DNA from: Planctellipticum variicoloris
Lineage (GTDB): Bacteria; Planctomycetota; Planctomycetia; Planctomycetales; Planctomycetaceae
Direction: 5' to 3'
Length of the DNA stretch: 64,000 bases
Assembly: GCF_030622045.1 (NCBI RefSeq)
Contig: NZ_CP130886.1
Span: 6,456,001-6,520,000, forward strand
The position numbers were made by a program, and so were the translations under genes. Of the stretch, positions 60,701 to 64,000 are shown piece by piece. Below the pieces are notes generated by a model. That model was not told the DNA's origin. It did no database searches and worked only from the letters and a program-made list of their open reading frames with translations. Position 1 is the stretch's first letter; each line of letters begins with the position of its first letter.

Positions 60701-62210
60701 CTCGAACAGCTTCTCCAGCAACGCGCGGGACGGCGTGCTCTTCGACGTGCGGGCTGATGCCGCGATCGACGCGAACATGGATCTGAACGTCATCAGCGGC
60801 AACGGTCTGAACGGCATTCATACGATCGAGCAGGTCAACGCCGGCGCCGACCTGCGAAGCGTGGACGGTACCTGGACTCGCAATACCATCACGAGCAACG
60901 GCCAGAACGGCATCTTCCTGGAAGCCGCAATGGGTAACTATGGCGGGTTGCTGATCGGGGATCTGTCGGATCAGCTGCAGGGTAACGCCATTGGTCTCAA
61001 TGCGGCCAGCGGCGTCCATATCACCGGTCCGGGAACGGTGACGGTCGGCAGCAACTTGATCATGGAGAACGGGACGCTCTCCGAGCTGGGAACGGCGAAC
61101 GAGGATGCCGGCGTCTACATCAACGTGCGTCCCTTCAGCGATGTGACGCTGGTCAACAACGATATTGAGAACAATCGCGGTGATGGCGTGCAGTACGGGA
61201 TGCAGACGGGCTTTTCCGGATTCTTCTCAAGGGTCTCAATTACTGACAACGTCATCAGTAGCAATGCCGGTCGCGGGATTGACCTGATCAACCGGGCCAG
61301 CAATGTGACCAACGCCGAGATCTCCGGCAACCGGGTGAATTCGAACGGCCTGGAGGGCGTGTACATCATCAACACGGCGTCGACGACGCAGAACCAGTTT
61401 GATTCCAGCAACGTGGCTCTGCTGACCAACGGGTCGATTTTCAACAACCCGATCCTGCGACTGCAGTTTAACGGCAACGAAGTGCGGTCCAACGGTATCA
61501 ACAGCCCGGCCTCAACAACCGGCTTCTGGTTGCGGGTTGGTACGAGTGGCGGCGGCAGCAGCAGTTCGACAACACCCGGCTCGTTTGTCAGCGACGGTGG
61601 ATTCGGACAGAACGCACTTTCGGAGAACGCCCTGGCCGGCGGCGTGATCGCCTCGATGTACGACAACACGTTCGGCGGCAACTTCGGCAACGATATTCAG
61701 TTTGCCTCGTTCGTCTCGACGGGCGATCCTGCGGCCACGGCCGGCACGTGGGGGGACACTCAGAATCCGACGGTGGGTCCGACAACGTACCAGTCTGATC
61801 CGTTGTCCCGGCTCGATCTGTACTTCGACAACAATGCCTATGAGTCGCAGGACGTAAACAACTCTTCGGGAATCTCGACGGCCAACCCGACGAACGTAGC
61901 GTTCTACGACAATTCGGAAGGAACGTTTAAGTCACGTCTGAATACGACTAATCCCGGAGCCAACCAGGGGCCGTTCACGTCGGCCACGCGTCGCCGCAAT
62001 GCGACTCGCCTGGCTGGGGCCTTCCCGGATGCTGACAGCCAGCCGAATGGCACGTCGTTCCTGTATCCGGGCGTGGGAGCGAGCACGTTCCGCGTGGATA
62101 CGACAGACGGAAGCTTCTTCATCGACGACACGCCGTTCCCGTACACGGGATTCATCTGGGGCGGCTCGATCACCGGCGAAGTTCCTTACTCGTGGGGCAC
62201 GCTGCCGTAA
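54774..62210 (+). CDS. Giant surface protein resembling an inverse autotransporter: N-terminal barrel plus beta-helix
   Basis: A 2478-residue protein. ATG 54774 starts a signal peptide (MQRAKFSLASVLWLFAASAA). Residues about 30-290 look like an inverse-autotransporter (intimin/invasin-type) beta-barrel: alternating aromatic strands with G-G-F-I-P-L, N-L-G-L-V-G-R-R-Y, G-A-N-L-F-Y-D-F-D, F-G-F-E-T-L, N-V-Y-L-P, G-Y-D-L-I-E and A-Y-F-Y-D-G-D-G. The remainder (about 330-2400) is a long right-handed beta-helix of degenerate units such as N-A-G-D-G-V and I-S-N-N-G-L-D-G-V, rich in N, D, G, T and almost free of cysteine. Probably outer-membrane anchored with an exposed adhesin-like stalk. No C-terminal sorting signal or autotransporter barrel is seen. 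Confidence 0.82.
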   Translation: MQRAKFSLASVLWLFAASAALAQTNDVSPNGAGVVSLEDNFSGTASLGQGAYIDVRNMAGSGVGYRNGYTQVGGFIPLWGSDDWFIAPQARLIITDTQRIGGNLGLVGRRYVSDWDRIIGANLFYDFDESYLNNRYNQVGFGFETLGEWLDVRGNVYLPTGGETNNMGPAGLDSTLYYIQNRLAVRGYDLIEQSLKGGDVEFGVPVLPSTPWLRAFAGAYFYDGDGHDPVGVRGRIDANISNDLLVGLNVTHDNVYGTNLNAVVDFRFSGFLPTRYFPNWTTQERMLTQVQRNWRIATDQYLISKDIPVINPRDDQPYFVVHIDSNNTGAGTGDGTAENPYHNLPGTVPNQTDLVLVQRGQSTEAAPYTGNIQLVDYARMLGEGKAHIFDGYVNYGGYSQVYNDTVLPGFSNSGLYPFLSNPAGDIVTLASHNEVSAMVLQNASGAGIAGNGVSGFHLNNLEIAGNVGGGIVLQNAVGTGGATLDGQTISGGLIADINRNVVPGYTPPAIGVGNNAGGGIVIDTGADGLNLDITRVSMNAAAPGTQTVGIQLTADDGNLSVILDDVQTRGNSSAGIQLNQTGGTTLAATMTTVDVSANAGDGLQINGDGGTTVVGTTLTPVNGLLADDNAGRGIAISGANAAQIGVALSGGSTQRSGDDGLFITGAGAGTVVDVSVIGNNLTDSGQTVAGAAAVDLSALAGADVTLTMSNTPAGFTTNANDDSGLMVTANAGTATANVTNGNFNNAGVDAVSILGTALGTANVSLTGTGGSDAGNDGIHAVADGGTVNLEVTGSSAVPASFNGAGVNGFDGLAQNGGTLNMCLEYTTFNGSGDVGMTLLADGVDAMTSSLISANLDNVQVNGSQLGGLAGTADNFGELRLRAVASQFDGNGLGAASDGVLITADNSGRALTLFSNSSASGNSDDGFSYVAGNGAYMSARLDAFTATGNAGYGVNFNATGAGTDAYLITETASGANSVSGNTLGNYNLAFTNTGDAVAALTGSFNGSGGDGVNISITGDGTGTALVSLTGDGTTDTIDGNAGNGVNISIQNEATAGVSVTGYTSISNNGADGIHVALQDIFTAAAVDLRGIPTTLTTMTDNGDDGVEVDLTNVVLGLVGGAAGNVDVLSLTDNDPNNICLPAPALMALNTVVAAPTANGVLIDSYNINNTSPPNPGQDGIIVIGNAVSGTGGITISNNIDPNMEDGIQVNLTNNSTPAFISIHDNQLSEMTQNGIIVTADGGSSVLDIFNNTVTTPGDTGIAVELTNLANYNLGIDSNTVQGALLNEGIRLALDGGAQLSGVNSISDNAVSDGASDGVLVSLDNATIAALQMLQNSVITNADNGLVIRGVNGSAITTVLIDGSEISDNRAGDGVLVDLTDSGVTGGITISNSSISNNALNGINFELDNAPIASVDIIDNNVGQSFAAGTLDFSFNNLIWTTLVDNNAGSTVDIASVSIDLTPTGQVWRPDLTPLVAQGFQPQGGSDVTVGLTAVNGTLVTAGTDPLEDIFNNVIPGGGLATTDPFDQVITLDFNDFNPGEQLNYSLSHALPTTTTGSGLSGVTLAGAIGTVTLADGRTVSGVLTSSGLDIVQSFAASSNGISNNGLDGVRVNQTNGSDIANLNIDGNVIAANGTNGVELLVSSSDLGATMVTENQIRDHANGDGFRMVGPSDTSNAIDLAFARNTIDSNTGGRGVNIDLTGSPNATNVTASFTNDSITNNGQEGINFNLANNGVASGTTGTLTITSDNVTPNPVSGLTHSQINGNGGAGVLINTAGASSYTLNVGGTGTANEFSNNGGPGLLLEMAGSGASTATIANSTFASNVDAGIGVRQTGSTSATINMTGLSLTGTTDGGDVDFAGEGFKAILRSQSVLTGSLAGSTITGNAGDGVHLNATGNNAGVFSTITDFTIGGLTPDLGNTITGNGVGGVGNGISVLRTADAQIDLIGILNNTVTGNTGNGLYILAANANKIDDYTINSNSFSSNARDGVLFDVRADAAIDANMDLNVISGNGLNGIHTIEQVNAGADLRSVDGTWTRNTITSNGQNGIFLEAAMGNYGGLLIGDLSDQLQGNAIGLNAASGVHITGPGTVTVGSNLIMENGTLSELGTANEDAGVYINVRPFSDVTLVNNDIENNRGDGVQYGMQTGFSGFFSRVSITDNVISSNAGRGIDLINRASNVTNAEISGNRVNSNGLEGVYIINTASTTQNQFDSSNVALLTNGSIFNNPILRLQFNGNEVRSNGINSPASTTGFWLRVGTSGGGSSSSTTPGSFVSDGGFGQNALSENALAGGVIASMYDNTFGGNFGNDIQFASFVSTGDPAATAGTWGDTQNPTVGPTTYQSDPLSRLDLYFDNNAYESQDVNNSSGISTANPTNVAFYDNSEGTFKSRLNTTNPGANQGPFTSATRRRNATRLAGAFPDADSQPNGTSFLYPGVGASTFRVDTTDGSFFIDDTPFPYTGFIWGGSITGEVPYSWGTLP

Positions 62211-62287
62211 GCTGACGCCGAAGACGATCTGTTGAAAGTTGCGACCGCCGCGGGATTTCCCGCGGCGGTTGTTTTGTTTGGTGATTT

Positions 62288-62366
62288 GTCAGTCGTCAGT
62301 CGTCAGTCGTCAGTCGTCAGTCGTCAGTCGTCAGTCGTCAGTCGTCAGTCGTCAGTCGTCAGTCGT
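62288..62366. repeat. Heptamer tandem repeat (GTCAGTC)n
   Basis: A perfect run of about 11.3 copies of the 7-base unit GTCAGTC, 79 bases, about 80 bases after the giant gene. Its flank GGTGATTTGTCAGTCGTCAG resembles 50728-50760 (GGTGATTTGCTGTCGGTGAG). A prime slippage or copy-number-variable site. Confidence 0.92.
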
Positions 62367-62561
62367 TTGCCAGAGATTGCCCGGGGTTTATGTCCTGGGC
62401 TTTTTTCGTTGGTTCCTGGGGGGTTCTGGAGCGTCCGGATCAGACGGAATGCGGTTCGCCGGAGCGTGAGCTGTGTGTGTTGGCGCTCGGGGCGCCTTGG
62501 CTTGGCCTCGCGAATTCGCAGAGTGCGGGAGCGTGGGTACGAGGGTGTGGATGGGTGCGTC

Positions 62562-62714
62562 GGCGGACGAGGACGTCCACCGTACGGGACGCTGGGGGAA
62601 GGGGGAGGCTGTGCGGGCAGGAGGGTGTTGAGGTCCACGGGTTGCACTCCGTCCGCCTGGCGGCGGACTTCGTTTCACCCGTGGCTACAGCCCGTCGCCC
62701 CGTCCGGGGCTCAG
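62562..62714. repeat. Dispersed repeats: family C then inverted family D
   Basis: 62562-62585 matches 13467-13490 exactly over 24 bases (GGCGGACGAGGACGTCCACC ...). 62633-62714 is the inverted, near-identical copy of 50873-50951. Further on, 62773-62812 has short-unit DNA (GTGGCTCGTGGCTAGTGATT). Reading frames across this block are repeat shadows. Confidence 0.8.
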
Positions 62715-62864
62715 GACATCGCCTGGGGGGGATTGTGAATTCTGCGCAACAAAGCGGCTTAGAGTGAGAGGGATGAAGAGGTGGCTCGTGGCTAGTGATT
62801 CGTGGCTAGTGAAGAAGATGGCTGCCGCTGGCGACATTTCTCGATTTGAGACTGGAGATTGCAA

Positions 62865-63338
62865 ATGGTTACTCGGGAAGATCTTGTGCGAGAACTGGTA
62901 CGGTTGGCGGCGGTCGAGGGGCCGGGGGTGACGTTGTGGCGGTTTGAGGCGGCGACGGGGATCAATGCGATGATGGTGCGGCGGCGGTGGGGCGGGATGG
63001 CGCAGTTGCGTGCGGCGGCGGGACTGCCGGAGCAGATCCGGCGGGGGGTGGTTTATACCGACGAGGAGCTGTTTGAAGAGCTGAGCCGGGTGGGAGAGCT
63101 GTGCGGGGAGTTTCCGAGCGTGGCGGCGTTCGAGCGGCTGGCGGCGTATTCGTGGATGACGCTGTCGCGGCGGTTCGGCAGACGGGAGGTGGTATGGGCG
63201 CGGTATCGCGAGTGGCTGGAACAGCAGCCGATTGAGGGGCGGCCGGGCTATCTGCGGGGATTGCCGCTGGAGACGCCGTCGGCGATTCCGGGAGTGATCC
63301 GGCACGGCCGAACTGTGGGGGTCGGGGGGGAGGGGTGA
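62865..63338 (+). CDS. Homing-endonuclease-associated repeat protein, no nuclease domain
   Basis: A 157-residue basic protein with ATG 62865 and GGAG at 62854-62857. Two similar units are visible: T-R-E-D-L-V-R-E-L-V-R-L-A ... V-R-R-R-W-G-G-M-A-Q-L-R-A-A-A-G-L-P (residues 3-56) and Y-T-D-E-E-L-F-E-E-L-S-R-V-G ... L-S-R-R-F-G-R-R-E (about 64-112). This is the helix-turn-helix-like repeat found next to HNH and other homing endonucleases, which binds DNA. No HNH, LAGLIDADG or GIY-YIG catalytic part exists here. It could be a free-standing DNA-binding protein or a remnant. Confidence 0.7.
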   Translation: MVTREDLVRELVRLAAVEGPGVTLWRFEAATGINAMMVRRRWGGMAQLRAAAGLPEQIRRGVVYTDEELFEELSRVGELCGEFPSVAAFERLAAYSWMTLSRRFGRREVVWARYREWLEQQPIEGRPGYLRGLPLETPSAIPGVIRHGRTVGVGGEG

Positions 63339-63822
63339 AGTGACGATGCGTGGTGTGGATCGTGATCGCCAGCGGCACGGCGCCTGTGCGAATTCCCGTG
63401 ATCGAAGCACGTGATGCGGTCAACGGGGGCGTTGGATCGCCCCTGCGGGGCTGAGGAGAGCGGGGGGTGCGGCCATTTGCTCGTTCCCAGGCTTCTGCGT
63501 GGTGCTGGTCCTGGATGCTCCGGGTCCTCTTTCCGGCTGGGATTTGACCGAGGGAAGACGAGGCGGAGCCTTGGAAGAGGCATTCGATGTTTTCGTCCGG
63601 CATGGCGAGCCGTTACCGCCGGAATTGTGGGCGGAGCTCTCGTTCACGGGCCGCGAATTTGAGGCGCGCCGTCCTTTCTCCGTGGATGGCACTTTGACAT
63701 CTTCGAAGACCCTCACCCTGGCCCTCTCCCACTGAAGACAGCGGGAGAGGGGACAAGAGGAACCGACGGACCGTTTCAGAATCGATGCCGGTGATTTCGT
63801 TCACCCGATCAACTTCCTCCTG
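63339..63822. other. Non-coding, repeat-bearing stretch near the right edge
   Basis: Contains a family G unit at 63713-63755 (CCCTGGCCCTCTCCCACTGA ... GCGGGAGAGGGGAC) and a partial echo of family E at about 63420-63460 (GCCCCTGCGGGGCTGAGGAG). No convincing gene. Confidence 0.5.
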
Positions 63823-64000
63823 ATGAGTATTCCTTCTGGGGAGTTGCTGACGTTGGCTGATCTTCTGCAGGGAGCCGTTTTCGGTTTGCTGGTATTGGGC
63901 ATCATCACGCTGCCGGCAGGAGTCGTGGCTGCACTCGTCAGTCGGGCGTGCGTCGGCTGGTATTTCAGAACACCCCGAGACAACTCCCCCATCGGCAGAT
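63823..64000 (+). CDS. Small membrane protein, cut by the right edge
   Basis: An open frame from ATG 63823 running off the window: MSIPSGELLTLADLLQGAVF, then a hydrophobic span (GLLVLGIITLPAGVVAALV) and a basic segment (RACVGWYFRTPRD). The frame is also open upstream without a better start. No strong ribosome binding site. A membrane protein is likely if the gene is real; no family recognised. Confidence 0.4.
   Translation, partial: MSIPSGELLTLADLLQGAVFGLLVLGIITLPAGVVAALVSRACVGWYFRTPRDNSPIGR

Noticed and set aside
62288-62366. CRISPR array
   Set aside because: The unit is 7 bases with no spacers, a simple tandem repeat; no cas genes are present.
62232-62767. Plus-strand frames across the repeat block after the giant gene
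   Set aside because: Their peptides simply translate the heptamer array and families C and D; the same peptides appear wherever the repeats occur.

Overview
The window looks like a chromosomal segment of a planctomycete (phylum Planctomycetota). Lineage clues are two DUF1559 proteins with a prepilin-like N-terminus and a C-terminal H-x9-DG motif, a Ser/Thr kinase with a membrane C-terminal half, a secretin-N-domain protein that lacks a secretin pore, an oversized SecA, Kdo transferase (LPS-type envelope), several secreted HExxH proteins, and intergenic DNA packed with dispersed palindromic repeats. GC content is high (many 60-base lines are 60-75% GC), except for a clear dip at about 27.6-29.1 kb.

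Layout. 0-12.4 kb: the 5' part of uvrA (minus strand), secreted HExxH proteins, an antitoxin next to a broken toxin, a secreted alpha/beta hydrolase, secA and waaA. 12.4-18.5 kb: a small membrane protein, a nest of repeats, a third HExxH protein, an XRE-cupin regulator, a Tat-exported oxidoreductase and a short DnaA-like gene. 18.4-18.7 kb: two perfect and two near-perfect DnaA boxes, a candidate replication origin. 18.8-25 kb: a second Gfo/Idh/MocA oxidoreductase, a secreted squalene-cyclase-like repeat protein, a cinA-STAS-DUF2752 cluster, an unknown secreted protein and a sugar-phosphate transferase. 25-30.8 kb: an accessory island with a decayed IS630 transposase, an HTH gene paired with an unknown gene and bracketed by direct repeats, a low-GC two-gene module of unknown function with its own promoter, and a UPF0261 protein.

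30.8-40 kb: Ser/Thr kinase, secretin-N-domain protein, ApbE-like flavin transferase, and a tandemly duplicated pair (DUF1559 protein plus small lipoprotein). 40-50.7 kb: D-glutamate cyclase, then a respiratory operon: small lipoprotein, dihaem cytochrome c lipoprotein, coxB, coxA (A2-type), ctaA, ctaB, coxC, coxD and an ABC ATPase without an adjacent permease. Haem A synthesis, oxidase subunits and the likely electron donor are therefore co-encoded. 51-53 kb: metX-metW (methionine biosynthesis). 53.7-62.2 kb: a small secreted protein and a 2478-residue surface protein that resembles an inverse autotransporter (N-terminal outer-membrane barrel, then a long beta-helix). 62.2-64 kb: a heptamer tandem repeat, more dispersed repeats, a protein of homing-endonuclease-associated repeats without a nuclease, and a small membrane ORF cut by the window edge.

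The strongest candidates for undescribed biology are the two-gene module at 27636-29146, the repeat-bracketed gene pair at 26206-27180, the inverse-autotransporter-like giant protein, the five-repeat insertion in SecA, and at least seven interspersed repeat families, copies of which bracket single genes. All family assignments come from reading motifs by eye; no database search was run.
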